From assembly GCA_026018925.1 (NCBI GenBank), contig JAKSZU010000006.1, positions 195,411,449 to 195,475,448 of the forward strand: a DNA stretch of 64,000 bases, given 5' to 3'. Origin of the DNA: Tupaia tana. Its lineage: Eukaryota; Chordata; Mammalia; Scandentia; Tupaiidae. Both the position numbers and the translations under genes were made by a program. The notes below the pieces were generated by a model. It had not been told where the DNA came from. It saw only the letters and a list, made by a program, of their open reading frames with translations, and did not search any database. This document shows, piece after piece, positions 22,251 to 34,215 of the stretch; the first letter of the stretch is position 1; the number at the start of each line of letters is the position of its first letter.

Positions 22251-24099
22251 TATGATAGAGACCACCACTTCTTTTTTAAAATTTAATATCATTTAATTCA
22301 AATTAAATTATTTAATATTCATGATTAGAGGGGCATTTAATGAACAGGAAAAATATTTCTCTGAATAGTTTTATTTTTCAGTCATCTACAACATCCCCAG
22401 ACCTTGTGAGTTTGTGTCTTATATAGTAAGTCTCTGTTCTTAGCACTGTGTCTGATAAAATGGGTACACTTTTCCCAAAAGGGTTTGCTAAATATTGCCA
22501 ATGCTTGCCACAAAACTAGGCCTGAGGAGATAAACATGTTTCACAAGTTGTGATAATGAGTGTTCAGCTCCTTCCTGAGTGCAACATCGCAGCACCCAAG
22601 CTGGGGTAATCCCTTCACAAGAAGCTGCAGTTGCAAACTCAAGTACTTGCCAACTACTCAGGCCCAGGCCTTAGGCAGGAATGAAGGTTCTGTGTGCCAA
22701 GACTGCCTAATTTTTTAAAGGAAACTAGAATACCAGAGTTTCATGTAGGAAACTCCTTATTTTTAAATATTAGAAACTCCAATAATTAGAATAATAATAA
22801 TAAAATTGTGTGTGTGTCTGCATCAAGCAAAATAGACTTTCTGCCAATATTTATCCTTCTATCTGCCATTTTCAGTCCCTGCCTTCAGAAGCTCTAAGTC
22901 TGATGTTCAAGCTATCCTTAGGAGGTACCTTCTTGAACAAGTTGTAAAAACTGTGATGAAGAAATTTCAGAATAGGAAATTTGCTGGATGTTTCTGATGT
23001 ACTCACATCATTGTCGACATCTCATCAAGGCAAGCAGCGTATGATCTTATTCTTTTTCCTTATCTGACACTTTCTCATTCTTTGTATATTCTCACTGGTT
23101 TCTAGAACAGGAGAGTTTGCAACATCTACTGGAAAATGTTTCTTTTTACCTCTTTCTCTCCCTCTCTCTCTCACTCTTGCTCTTTTTATTTGTTTATTTT
23201 TTTTTGCCATGAGGTGCTTTTATTTATTTTTTGATACCACCACTTCTACATCTTTTAATCTTTAAAACTTATTTCCACATCTGCCTGGAGACATACTATT
23301 TTTTAGTTTCTATCTTTAAGGGTAAAAGTTCAGTGACTTACACTTGGCTTTCCCCATTATGATAGTTCTTTTCCCAGAGGATAAGATATGAAGGATATAA
23401 AAATTACCAACTAAGTCCTTTCCAATTATACATTAGAAGAAATAGTAAATAATGGCCATCTGTGCAGATGGACGCAAGAGACTTCTGGATCTGGTTATTG
23501 GCCAGAACTCCATTTATTACATGGTTCTGTATGGCAGTACTCAAACAATAGGGTCATAGTCAGCATGTTCAATAGTTCTCCCAACATATAATGATTGTTA
23601 TTTTAGGTACATGGGTACCTTAGTAAATGATTGCAGTTACATTTGGGACTGGATGGGGAAAACCATAATCACATTTATTTGTCAAAGTAGCACAAGATCT
23701 TTCCTTTGACAACCCTGCCTTCTCTTTAGCCAATAAGATTGGGTCTGAAAACTGACCTAGGTACCCAAACTAGCAAGTGTGGTAGGCAACTGTGAACCCT
23801 TTCCTATAAAAGAAAACTGCCATTGAAGTTCTGAGTGATGCTAATGCCCTTCTCATCAGAGGATTCCTTATGGTCATGATAAAAGGTATACCCCCAGGCA
23901 TTCACAGTCATCTGGAAGGTCTTTGGATATACTACCCATAGTATATCCATTCTTGCTTGTCCAGTTTCTGAGCACTTTAATCCCTTCTACCATATATTAT
24001 GGCAATTCTGGCATTCATCTCCACTTAATGTAGCCCATTACATTTTCATGAGTCCAGGAACCATATTATTAGTTAATATATGTATAGTAGATAGACCAA
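22251..24099. other. Unassigned; may continue the ERV
   Basis: Upstream (minus-strand sense) of the reverse transcriptase. The part at 23450-24060 has the texture of an old retroviral internal region, but I found no protease or gag motif that would settle it. No gene seen. Confidence 0.3.
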
Positions 24100-24232
24100 A
24101 GTTTTTATTTTATTATTATTATTTTTCAATTTACCAGAGTGCGAATGCCAGAGAGAGAGAGGGAAAAAAAAAAAAAAAAAAAAAAAAGAAAGCACTCCCT
24201 ATAGGGAATGGTCACACTACAATCCCTTCTCC
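24100..24232 (-). mobile_element. SINE-C, partial
   Basis: TTCAATTTACCAGAGTGCG, a GAGAGAGAG stretch expanded into a 24-nt poly-A, then CACTCCCTATAGGGAATGGTC as in the copy at 30775-30987. The head is missing. Confidence 0.65.
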
Positions 24233-25387
24233 AAAGGTTTTATATAATGCACTTACAAAGTTTTGCTATATATTCAGTCCACCCATAACTTCCTTTTTCC
24301 CATATGCTGAACATGGCAAGTATGAAAACCCATCAACTAGTTCTTAGAATAAATTATTTCTCCAAAAGAGGGGTGTATATACTGCATCTATTCTCTCCTT
24401 TCAAACACCCTCCTTATTTTTTTTGAGCACTTTCTAAAATAAGCCACCTGATTAAAGCCATTTTAAAGCCCCTGCCTATCCACATGTATGCAAACAATTA
24501 TCTTTAGTAAGATTGAGCTTTCACTGCCCTCTAGTGGAAGTGAACGAGGCTGGTTTTCTGTCAATAACAATTGCGGTTCACAGGAGATCCACCCACAGAG
24601 ATCCACTGTGAGAAAGAGAAGAGGGGTTTTGTATGGACTCTCATGTAGTATGAAGGAGTGAAAAAAAGAGTGTGTGTGGGAAACCCAAAATTCTCTAAAA
24701 AGCAAGGAAGACGACAAGAAAAAGTCTAAATGCCAAGAACCTCCAGCCTGAAGAACCAACATGAGTGAATATGCAGCCCAGAAGATATCAGGGAATGAAA
24801 AGTTACCTGGATGTCCAGAACTACGTGGAGGCAAAGTGACTGCCTAGTCTTCATGGAAATAGATACAACCAACTCATCAGTTGTCCATTTTCAGCATTTT
24901 CAGACTTTGAACCACCTGCACTCAAATATTTGTCCAAGCCACCTCCACGTTTTCCCATAAAATGCGTGTCCACAGTATCTCCTCTGATCTATAATCAATG
25001 CTGGAACATAAATAAGTACTCAAAAGCTAGTTTCATGAACAGTAAGGTCAACAAAGACCTCAAGGTCTTCAGTAGAGGGTTGAATGAAACTTCTGCAGAG
25101 TACTTAAAAGACAAAATAAAAATGAAATAATATCTTAGCTAAGACAATGAATAGTGAATAGCAATGTTATGGTTAGACTTTTTTTTTTTTTTGCTTAACT
25201 ATATTTTATGGAGTGACTTAACTAAGCTCTTTGCAGTCAAAATAGCTGGACATAGGCACAGATCCAATAGAAATATGACACTTCTGTTTGTCATTTTTAG
25301 CAGAAACATTTAATATTGAACAACTTACCAGCACATTGTCAATCTCTGAAGCTTCTTCAGTGGGAAGCATGGCATTGACCTTAGACC
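24233..25387. other. Unassigned; contains a CTCF-like site
   Basis: Holds one candidate CTCF site (24524-24537). A minus-strand frame of 123 codons at 24463-24834 shows no recognisable domain, so I do not call it a gene. Confidence 0.4.
24524..24537 (-). promoter_or_regulatory. CTCF-like motif
   Basis: CTGCCCTCTAGTGG is the reverse complement of CCACTAGAGGGCAG, a close match to the core CTCF consensus. Sequence match only; occupancy is unknown. Confidence 0.45.
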
Positions 25388-25797
25388 TAGAGATCATGGA
25401 TCAGTCCGTAGCCTAGTGGTTAAGAGAGCTGGATCCCGCAGAGCCGGCAATGGTTCAAACTTGGCCCTGATGGCTTGAAAAACATACCAAAAAGACCAGC
25501 AGATAGCATAATGACTATGTCACTGGACTCTCAACGTAATTGACCGCGGTTCGAGTCCCAGACCTGGTGGCTTAAACTCACCCCAGGCACGTGTGTGTGC
25601 ATGCCCAAGATCCCAAGAGTAGAAAGGAGGACGAGGAATTGTGGCATGGCCATCGCTCCTGGAGGGTGATTTTTCACTTTCCATCTCTCTGTCTCTCCCT
25701 GTATTTTTGGCGAGCGCACACGCCCTATAGCAAAAAACCTCTCCAGCTCTCTCTCTCTCTGTCAAGCATATGCACCATATGACAATTAAAACAATTT
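25388..25797 (+). mobile_element. Older SINE split by a SINE-A
   Basis: A divergent tRNA-like head and short body (25388-25490) appears to be continued by GTCAAGCATATGCACCATATG at 25757-25797, with a SINE-A in between. Confidence 0.5.
25491..25748 (+). mobile_element. SINE-A
   Basis: AGACCAGCAGATAGCATAATG head, GTTCGAGTCCC B box, CCCTATAGCAAAAAACCTCTCC end. Confidence 0.92.
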
Positions 25798-25804
25798 TTT
25801 ATAA

Positions 25805-26021
25805 AGGGGCCAGCAGGTGGCATGATGGTTAAGGCACTGTACTCCCACATGGCCTACCCCTGACTGAGTCCTGAACCTAGTGGCTTGCTTTCTCGCTTTT
25901 TCCCTCTCTCTTTCTCTCTTTCTGTCTCTCTTTTGTGCATGTACATGCCCTATAGCAAATTTAAAAATTATAATAATGGCAATGGATAAAATTAAATAAA
26001 TAATTCTTTAAAAGAAAAAAG
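25805..26021 (+). mobile_element. SINE-B/A intermediate
   Basis: The head joins directly to the TC-rich part, as in SINE-B, but the 3' end is GTACATGCCCTATAGCAAATT, as in SINE-A. This makes it a structural intermediate. Confidence 0.88.
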
Positions 26022-26026
26022 TTATG

Positions 26027-26306
26027 GGGCCAGCAGATGGCGTAATGGTTACATCGCTGGATCCCACATAGTTGACCGCAGTTTGAGTCCCAGACCCTGT
26101 GGCTTAAATCTCAAACTGGGCATGTGTGCGTGTGTGCCCAAAATCCCAAGAGGAGGCTGGAAGAGAAGAGGATTGCAGTGTGGCCATCTTCCCTGGAGGG
26201 TGATTTCTCTCTCTCTCTCTGTCTCTCTCTCTCTCTCTTTGCAAGTAAGTGCACGTGCTCTATAGCAAAAATCTCTCTTAAAGAAAAAAAAAAAAGAAGA
26301 AGAAGT
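26027..26306 (+). mobile_element. SINE-A
   Basis: Starts GGGGCCAGCAGATGGCGTAATGG in the tail of the previous copy. Complete, with a TC run at 26209-26238 and a poly-A tail. Confidence 0.92.
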
Positions 26307-27030
26307 TAAAACACCCAAGGGCAAATGCTAAGGCATCACTTCAACTGTTGTAACAAAGCGAACTCTAGCCAAGCTATTATATAAGGCGTATCTATTTACC
26401 GTAGGGCTTTGTGCGTACTCAGTTTTAGCAGAACTCACAATGTCAATGAAAAAGTGTAAGAGAATTACCATGGATGATATTCCAGCTGGCTGGTAGAAAA
26501 TAAAAGGACAGACCACCTTATATCAGCTACTGGGAGATTTCTAACTGTAAGAGTCAATTAAAAATTTATAAATAATATGATAAGAATGCATGATCAGAAG
26601 GAAGTGATAAATGTTTACTTTATAGAGCATTCCTGAAAATCACCTGGAATACTCACTAAAAATGACTCTTGATCTGTGTCAATGTTTAAATATATCTATT
26701 TTGCCTGAGAGACTAGGATCTTTACCCACTGAGAAATCAAACTGTAAAACCAATCCTACTGAATGTATAGATTAGTTACTAAAGGAAATCATAGCATTCC
26801 CAAAAGGGATAAATTCTATTCACCAAGAGCAAAACATAAGGGAAGTAACATTCATGTCAAATTAGGCTGTGGTTGGCAAACCTAAAATAGCTAAGTCAGG
26901 AAATACTTCTCCAATTCTATATTGATGAGTTGGGGATATAGTCTATGTTAGGGTGGTGAATCATATGGAATTGTTTATGTTAAATCACTGAAATAAATTT
27001 CTGTCTAGATACTAATTAATAAAAAATTCT
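26307..27030. other. Unassigned
   Basis: No recognisable gene or repeat. Confidence 0.4.
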
Positions 27031-27292
27031 TGGGACCAGCAGTTGGCGTAATGGCTATGTTGCCGTACTCCCATGTAGTCAACCATGGTTCGAGTCTCGG
27101 ACCCGGTGGCTTAAACTCACGCCGGGCGTGTGTGCGTGCGTGCCCAAGATCCCGAGAGGAGAATGGAGAAGAAGGGATTGCGGTGTGGTCATCACCCCCT
27201 GGTGGGGGGGGTGGTTTCTCACTTTCTGTCTCTTTCTGGTGAGCGTACACACTCTATAGCATAAACCTCTCCAAAATAAATAAATAAATAAA
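27031..27292 (+). mobile_element. SINE-A, CpG-rich
   Basis: GGGACCAGCAGTTGGCGTAATGG head, GCCGGGCGTGTGTGCG middle, AACCTCTCC end and (AAAT)n tail. Comparatively young. Confidence 0.93.
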
Positions 27293-27354
27293 CTATGTTA
27301 AATTTTGGTTTGTATTTTAACACTATTTACTAGATTTTTCCCCAAACACCAAAA

Positions 27355-27436
27355 TAATATATATAATATATATATTATAATGTATATAAATAATTATATA
27401 CATTATAATATATACATATATATATATGTATATATT
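27355..27436. repeat. AT-rich palindrome in (TA)n
   Basis: Inside the TA-rich tract, 27369-27389 and 27394-27414 are perfect inverted arms of 21 bp around the 4-nt loop ATAA. It could extrude as a cruciform. No coding content. Confidence 0.9.
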
Positions 27437-27770
27437 TCCCATTTCTCTCCCTTTTAATATCTTTTAGGGGCATAAATAGCCTACTAATATTTTTTTCCCC
27501 TGAGACCATGGAATACTGGGACCACAAAAAAGTCCTAGAACCAGAGCAAAAGGACCTGTGTCAGGTCATTCAACTGAGAACCCAAAGGTCTTGGCTGAGT
27601 TTCTCTTTCATTCTCAAAATTTGAGTTTAAATTAAATTCACCAGAAAAGGAAATAAATAAAAGACCCAGTGAATTAAGCTACATTTCTTTCTCAGAGGCC
27701 TCAATTTTTGCCTTGCGAAATTCAGAATCTACTTCTAAAGACTGCTGTGTTTAAAATTTGGGGATAATCA
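27437..27770. other. Unassigned
   Basis: No gene or repeat that I recognise. Confidence 0.4.
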
Positions 27771-27998
27771 GGACCAGCCAGGGATATGGTGGTTAAGTGC
27801 TGTACTTTCACATGGTCGACTGTGGTTCTAGTCCCTGACCAGGTACTTGAGAATCACGTCAGTTGTGTATGTGAGCATGCCCAAAATCCCAGGGGGAGAA
27901 TGAAGTAGAAGGGATTTTGGCATGGCCAACCACCCTTGAGGTGATTTCTCATTTTCCCTTTCTTTGGCAAGTGCACACACCCTTTTTTAAAAAAATCA
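27771..27998 (+). mobile_element. SINE-A variant
   Basis: GGACCAGCCAGGGATATGGTGG head, AAAATCCCAGGGGGAGAATG middle and a shortened 3' end. Flanking TAATCAGGA / AAATCAGGA suggests a TSD. Confidence 0.85.
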
Positions 27999-28631
27999 GG
28001 ATACTCTTATATCTATCTTGAAGTGATTATAGCAGTACTAGCAATAGAGTTGCCAAATGATTTACACCTAGGCCAATCACAGTACCACATTTTCCCTGGC
28101 CTCAGAGATCAGGCTGAACTGACTATTGTATATTCCCTTCTGGAATTCTTTGTCTGCAAATAATGGAAAGATTGAGGTCTGAATGAATTATGCTTTCTTT
28201 CAGGTCATTCTGATGATGCCAGGTACTTGATTTGAAAGCTTTCATGAAAAGGCAAGAAGAAAGTTAAAGTGGGAGCAGAGTAAAGTGAAAGAATGACTAT
28301 TTGATTTTTAGAAGGGCAGAGAGTGGAGGAAATTAAAGGGCCCCCTATGAAACTTCTCAAAAGATCACTGTGAGAACAAATTTTCAGATGGAAATAGAAA
28401 AAGATGTGGTTCACAATCCAGGTGAAGTGGTTGCCTTTATTTTACTTAATAGAGTATACAAATGAATATAATTAAATACTGGCTATTGGGCCTCATTTGC
28501 TATATGCAAACACATGTAATTTCTATCTTTTTTATTATTAATTTTCCTCCAACAAGCCTCTATAGTGTTGCTGAATGAGTTCTATAATTTGAACCAAGTG
28601 AATAGTGTGAGTATTAAAAATCAAGAAAATT
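27999..28631. other. Unassigned
   Basis: No gene or named repeat seen. Confidence 0.4.
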
Positions 28632-28901
28632 TGGGGACAAGCAGGTGGCATAGTAGATAAGCACTGGACTCCCACATGGCCAACCATGGTTGAGTCCTTG
28701 ACCAAGTAGTTTGAAACTCATGCTAGATACATGTGCATGCATACCCAAAATCCAGAGAAGAAAATAGAGAAGGGATTGTGGTGTGGCCATCTCCCCTAAG
28801 GGATGATTTCTCACTTTCTCTCTCTCTCTGTCTTTCTCTGTGTCTCTGGCAAGTACACGTGCTCTATAGCAAAAGATCTCTCTCTCAAAAAAAAAAAAAT
28901 C
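28632..28901 (+). mobile_element. SINE-A
   Basis: GGGGACAAGCAGGTGGCATAG head to GCTCTATAGCAAAAGATCTCTC and poly-A. Flanks AAATCAAGAAAATTTGGGG and AAATCAAGCAAATGGGGG are similar. Confidence 0.9.
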
Positions 28902-28909
28902 AAGCAAAT

Positions 28910-29096
28910 GGGGGTCAGCAGGTGGCATGGTGGTTGAGGCACTGGGTTACTATATGGTCAACCATGGTCCAGATCCTGGACCTATGGCTTGTTTTCTCAC
29001 TTTTCCTTTCTCTTTCTCATTGTCTCTCTTTGCTGAGAGCATGTGCCCTATAGCAAATTAAAACAATAATAACAATAATGAATAAAATTACATAAT
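28910..29096 (+). mobile_element. SINE-B/A intermediate
   Basis: Short SINE without the middle section but with a GTGCCCTATAGCAAATTAAAAC 3' end, like the copy at 25805. Confidence 0.88.
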
Positions 29097-30230
29097 TCTT
29101 AATTTTTTAATTAAGCAAATTAAAAGAGGAGCTCACATATTTTCAGGATAAAAGCTATTGGTGAAATAAACTGAAACCATCGTTCATTCATCCTACGTCA
29201 ATAATCATAATGATTTCATAATACCGTGGTCTATACACTTCTGATTGTCTTCTTCTTTGTAATATGCCCCTTAAAATGCCATGTGTGGCTAACAGAGATC
29301 ATAAGGAATTTGTTCTGGTGTAATATACAGCTCTTACGTATAGAAAATTAAAATATCTTAAGAAATCCAACATGAACTCTTTAAGACCAAAGAGAAAAGA
29401 GAATCTGTGCCAAGACTCTGTTTGACTCTATTATCTTCATCTCTTTTTCCTTATTATCTGTTCTGTTTGCTTTCACCACAGAATTATTACTACTCTTCTG
29501 TATCTGGTTTACCCCTTACCTCCTGACACTAACTTTGCTCTAGACTTCTGCTTCCAAAGATAATAACTGGTATTAAGATCATTCTTGCTTCTGAACATAC
29601 ATATACTGCTCAGGCTATAATTAATGATGCACCAACTAGATCTGTGTGGTCTAGTTTCTTTTCTTTGGTCTCTGACTGATGTTCTCAGGCCTATATTTTA
29701 GGTATCTAGGATATGCATTTTCAGATTTTCACCAAGTTCTTGAGAATCAATTTTACCCACCTAAATCTCCTTTTTTATACTGATGGCCTAAAATTACTTC
29801 TACTCTTTTATACCCAAACCTAAAGTCCCCAAGTTCTTTGCCTTCATAGACTGTACTTCAGTCATAAATCTTGTTGCCCATATTCTGATCATGTATTATA
29901 ATGTGCTGGTAGGACATTTTACTAGATCTAGGTTCCTTTAATTCTATTTTGCAACATTTCATACTTCAATGTCAATTATATATGACAAATAATTCCATCT
30001 CTCCCAAATAAATCTAAAAATTAACTATAACAACTGAAAAAATCATGAATATGAAAAACTTCCAGTGGTGCTTCAGAACACTTAAAATGGTAAATATGAA
30101 AAATGTACTAAGTAGTTAATAATACATAAGTAAAAAGAGTACCAGCTAGTGGCAATGGCCAATAGGAAATTAAAAGCAAAAATATGTAATTGTTTGTGTC
30201 TTCCCTAGGGATTACTCTGTGAGCCTGAGT
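29097..30230. other. Unassigned
   Basis: About 1.1 kb with no recognisable gene or repeat. Parts may be decayed LINE sequence, but I cannot support a call. Confidence 0.35.
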
Positions 30231-30234
30231 TACA

Positions 30235-30588
30235 GACTGCGTGTTTTTATCACTGAAAAATTCATATGATAAAACTCTAATTCCCAATGGGTTGGTATTA
30301 GGAGTTGAGGTCTTTGGGAAGTAGGCAGGCAATGAGGCTGGAGCTTTTATGATGGGATTAGTGCTCTTATAAGACACAGAAGAGAACTTGCTGCATCTTT
30401 CTCTGTTCTCTATCATGTGATGAGATAGCAAGACAGTTATCTATAAACCAGGATGAAGGACCTTACCAGATCTGGATATTCCAGCACCTTTCTCCTACAC
30501 TTTAAACCTATACAGCTATGAAAAATAAATGTTTGTTTAAGCCACCCAGTCTATGGTAATTTGTTGCAGCAGCCCTAAAACAGCTTAT
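30235..30588 (+). mobile_element. MaLR solo LTR (MST-like)
   Basis: Order of features: ATTCATATGATAAAACTCTAA, GGTATTAGGAGTTGAGGTCT, ATGATGGGATTAGTGCTCTT, and the 3' end GTTTAAGCCACCCAGTCTATG then GCAGCAGCCCTAAAACA. This is MST/MLT1-type structure. Confidence 0.85.
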
Positions 30589-30774
30589 AAGAGGAGCTGA
30601 GGCAGTGGTTAGTAAGAAGAAATCTTAGTTTGGGATTAACATAGATGGTTTAGAAAGGCTCAGTGGGGGTAAAGACATTGATCATGTTCTGATATAATTG
30701 AGCAAAAGGTTTAGGAAAGTTCGGGGATGACTGTTGCAGGGACCACTAACTGTTATCTATAATTCTTTGTTCTT

Positions 30775-30987
30775 TGTTCAAGGGTGCATGCATTCATCAA
30801 AGAGACAGAGGGACAGAGAGGGAGAGGAAAAAACACCTCCTATAGGGAATGGTCATATCACAATACCTTCTCCCTTCATCTCTCCATCCTGTCAGGATTT
30901 AGGGCTTGCATGCACATGCACTTGGCATGTTTCTTGACCATGTGGAATCTGGCTGCCTTAACCATTGGGTGATGGAGTCAGCCCCTT
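30775..30987 (-). mobile_element. SINE-C
   Basis: Reverse copy: GGTGCATGCATTCATCAAAGAG, CTCCTATAGGGAATGG, ATCCTGTCAGGATTTAGGG, and the head complement ending AGTCAGCCCC. It shares this plan with copies at 49010 and 60868. Confidence 0.75.
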
Positions 30988-31682
30988 TGTGTCTTAATTA
31001 TATTTTTACTTATTAGGTAAAAGAGTAGCTGAGTAAGAGTATTAAATTCAAAGGGTCTCTGATTGAAGAGACAGAGTGCTGGGGTAGAGAGTACTTTGCG
31101 ATGCTGACTTCTGATATAATGTGTCATGAGGAGGCATGTCTGTGAAGGTAAAGTAGGCTTAAAGAAATTGTTGCTAAAGTGGATAAAATTAATGCAATGA
31201 ACAGGCAAAATGTGAAACATGTAAATGAGGAGACAGTGCCAACAATGATTCTAGAAAAATGACACAAAAAATAAGATGGACTGTTTTTTGGTCACACACA
31301 TACACACACACATATAAATACACAAGTACATTAAAATATAATATATGTGTGTGTGTGTGTATGTGTACATGTATATATAAATGACACTTAAATGTCCTGA
31401 CAAGAGGGAGTAAAGAGACTCCACCGGACCCTCTGGTTTGACATTAAAGGAGAAACTAGGGCCAGAGAAATAATATAATCAACCTAACTTTAGGACAGAT
31501 AAAGTATAAAGAGAAGGTATTAAAAAAAGAAGTTTTGGAGAACTGTATTTTCGTTTTTTTTACTCAGAATGGAGCAGAGAGGATAGAAATAAGGTGAGGT
31601 GAATCATTGCAGAATGAGTTAAGTAGCAAGGTTTTATTTGGGGTTGACCAATTTCATAATAAAAATGACTAAAAACCTGAGG
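30988..31682. other. Unassigned with a microsatellite
   Basis: Apart from the CA/TG repeat at 31292-31380 I recognise nothing. Confidence 0.4.
31292..31380 (+). repeat. CA / TA / TG compound microsatellite
   Basis: (CA)n, then ATATAAT, then (TG)n and TATATA. The CA and TG halves can pair with each other. Confidence 0.9.
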
Positions 31683-31895
31683 TGGGGCCAGGTGATGACA
31701 CAGCAGTAGTGCAACTGGATTGACATAGGAAAACATCCTAGATTCATGCCTCGAGACTTCCGTAAGTATGGTGGGTACATACATGCATTCTTGTACACTA
31801 GCTTGGCTGAAACTGGGGCTATATCACAGCATAAAAACCCTATCAGGGGTTCCTCTCTCTTTCATGGAAGAAATAAATAAATAAACCTAAAAGAA
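31683..31895 (+). mobile_element. SINE-D
   Basis: GTGGGGCCAGGTGATGACAC head, a GGCTGAAACTGGGGC middle, CCTCTCTCTTTC and (AAAT)n. Same plan as 772-985. Confidence 0.6.
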
Positions 31896-32078
31896 AAAAA
31901 TACAAAAAGAATTGAACATATGTGAGACAAAATTGACAGTTACCCCCTGATTGATTAGAAAGGATATAGGGGAGTGTGCATGCAAATTGGTAAGAACAAA
32001 ACATGAAGCTGAATTTATATTAATATCTGAAGTTGCAACCATTTTATAATGCAGAAATAATGCTTATCAGTATTTATT

Positions 32079-32345
32079 TGGGACCAGCAGTTGTCATAAT
32101 GGCTATGTCACTGGACTCCCATGTAATCGACATGGTTCAAGTCCCAGACCTGGTGGCTTAAACTCATGCCGGGCACATGTGCGTGCAGGCCCAAGATCCC
32201 AAGAGGAGACTGGAAGAGAAGGGATTGCGGCGTGGCCATCGCCCTGGGGGGTGATTTCTCGCTTTCTGTCTCTCTGTCTTTCTGGTGAGCGCACATGCCC
32301 TACAGCAAAAACCTCTCCAAAAAAAAAAAAAAAAAAAAAAAAAAG
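32079..32345 (+). mobile_element. SINE-A with long poly-A
   Basis: Complete copy, GGGACCAGCAGTTGTCATAATGG to ACCTCTCC and a 25-nt A run (about 32319-32344). Flanks share TATTTATT. Confidence 0.92.
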
Positions 32346-33389
32346 AATATTTATTCACTGTTCAATGTATTTTAATTAACTTGTTTCTGGAAAGTTTACA
32401 TCTTCATATTAACTTTATTGAAGTTTGTCCAGTTCCATAACAACAATAACAACAAAAAATATCCGGGAAACATTCCTGGAAAGTGCCACATGAAAATTAT
32501 CTTCAGTAGTTTAACTTTTTAAATATATATTTGCATTGTAATTTGTCTAGAGAAAAAAACTATTGCTTTATAACAGAGCACAAAAGCTCTCATGGAAGAT
32601 GGTACATGCTAGATCTCATACAAACACTAAAATGGACAAAAGTGAAATGTAATTTTAATGCCTTAAACCTCTAAAAATGTCTTGTCTCTGTTGTGTCATC
32701 ATTAATACTGCATTCTTTTTATCAATTTAGATGATCCCACTGATAGCCGTTAGTTCACTAGCTTGAGGATCACACCCACTGAGTAATAATAAAAAAATTC
32801 AGTTTATGCTTCTGAAACTGCATGACTCATATCCCAAAAGAATCAAACTAAATACTATTCCGATTCTATAAATTCATGTTCATACAGTTGTTTTTTTTTA
32901 ATTTAAAAGATAATCTATGGCCAAAGTTCCGAATCCAATCATATATATGTAATGAAGAAGGTCAGTTTGAAAGACTATATGGTTACAGTCTTTTCCAAAA
33001 TATAGACATTAAAACAGATCTTGATTTTCAGCAAATATTTGCTGAAGCTACCATTAATCATATGCTTCATGTCTGGGCAGGTCTATGTAGTACAAAGTGC
33101 AAAAATAGTGGTTGTACTTTGGCAGGTCTCATATATATGCTGGGCGAGTTTCAATCAAATCTGCTCTGGTGATATTAACACAGATATGGCTTCGAATTAG
33201 CAAATGACCTTATTCTTACGCTAAAAACAAACAAAATAACAAAAGTTATCTAGTATATGTTTGCTAAATGTAATGCAACACCCTGAAAAGAGCCAGTCCT
33301 GATAGGCTCCAACAAACCCAGACATTCAGCTGAAATGATTAATACAGCATCATCCTGAGCTGGCTAGTTGGGTAACCCAGGACAGAACA
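32346..33389. other. Unassigned
   Basis: About 1 kb. A plus-strand frame of 98 codons at 32876-33172 has no recognised domain and no supporting context. Confidence 0.4.
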
Positions 33390-33840
33390 TTGATTTAGGA
33401 GATGGAGATCAGAAAAGAGTCTTAAGGCATGATGTTTGATCTGAAACTTGGATACAAAATAAGATTCTGTTAGAAGAATTTGGGAGGATGTAGGCTTCTA
33501 GGTAGAAATAGTTACACCAGAAATGTTCTGTAGGTTTGAATGTACATTGCTAGACACAGAAAGTGGCAAGCACTCTGGAGTGAAGGGTGAGCCCAGGGTG
33601 GCGAAGTTGAGAATGGAGGGGACTTTAATGTTGTTTTAAGAAAAGTGATGACACCGGAGATGTTTAAGCACAGGAACAAAGGCTACAGCTAAGGTTGCAG
33701 AAGACCAGTCTGGCAAGAATGAAGCATCAGCCAACTGGAAGACAGGAAAGCCAGTTAGTATCCTGTACTCATAATCTAGGGAAGAGCTAATAGGCACTTG
33801 AACTAAGGAAAAGGGCAAAGAAAGATTCTTCAAAATTTCA
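33390..33840 (-). mobile_element. L2-like LINE fragment
   Basis: Plus strand shows GAAAGTGGCAAGCACTCTGG, AGTGATGACACCGGAGATG and CAGAAGACCAGTCTGGCAAG, matching the plan of the fragment at 17990-18720 in the same orientation. Confidence 0.5.
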
Positions 33841-33864
33841 GAATCATTTCACCACCCAAAATGG

Positions 33865-34042
33865 TACCCCCAAATCCCAAGAAGAAAAGGGATTGTGGCA
33901 TGACAATCTCTCCTGTCTGGGGGGTGGGGGACTTTCTCACTTTCTCTCTTCTCTCTCTCTCTTTCTCTATCTCCCCCCCCCCACCATGAGCACATGAACC
34001 CTATAGAAAAACAGGAAAACTAAAAATAAAAAATGAAAACTC
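33865..34042 (+). mobile_element. SINE-A, 5' truncated
   Basis: Begins in the AAATCCCAAGAAGAAAAGGG middle and ends CCCTATAGAAAAACAGG with an A-rich tail. The tRNA-like head is absent. Confidence 0.85.
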
Positions 34043-34049
34043 CATAGTA

Positions 34050-34215
34050 TATTATTCTACTTTTCTTCCACTTCTTGCCTTCATGCACTTCATGGTAAAT
34101 AACTTTCTCAACCTTAAAAATTCACTAGATTGAACACTCCTTGTGGGCAGAAGCTATGTTGTTCCTATCACATTAGCACAGAACCATGCATGCAGAAATA
34201 GCTCACTAAGCATCA
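34050..34215 (+). mobile_element. L2 3' end
   Basis: TTGAACACTCCTTGTGGGCAG followed by an AGCACAGAACCATGCATGC segment resembles the L2 tail. The next 370 bp hold nothing I recognise. Confidence 0.5.

Noticed and set aside
24463..24834. 123-codon minus-strand open frame outside known repeats
   Set aside because: No recognised domain, no splice or promoter context, and length within chance for this composition.
32876..33172. 98-codon plus-strand open frame in unassigned DNA
   Set aside because: AT-rich composition, no family resemblance and no supporting signals.
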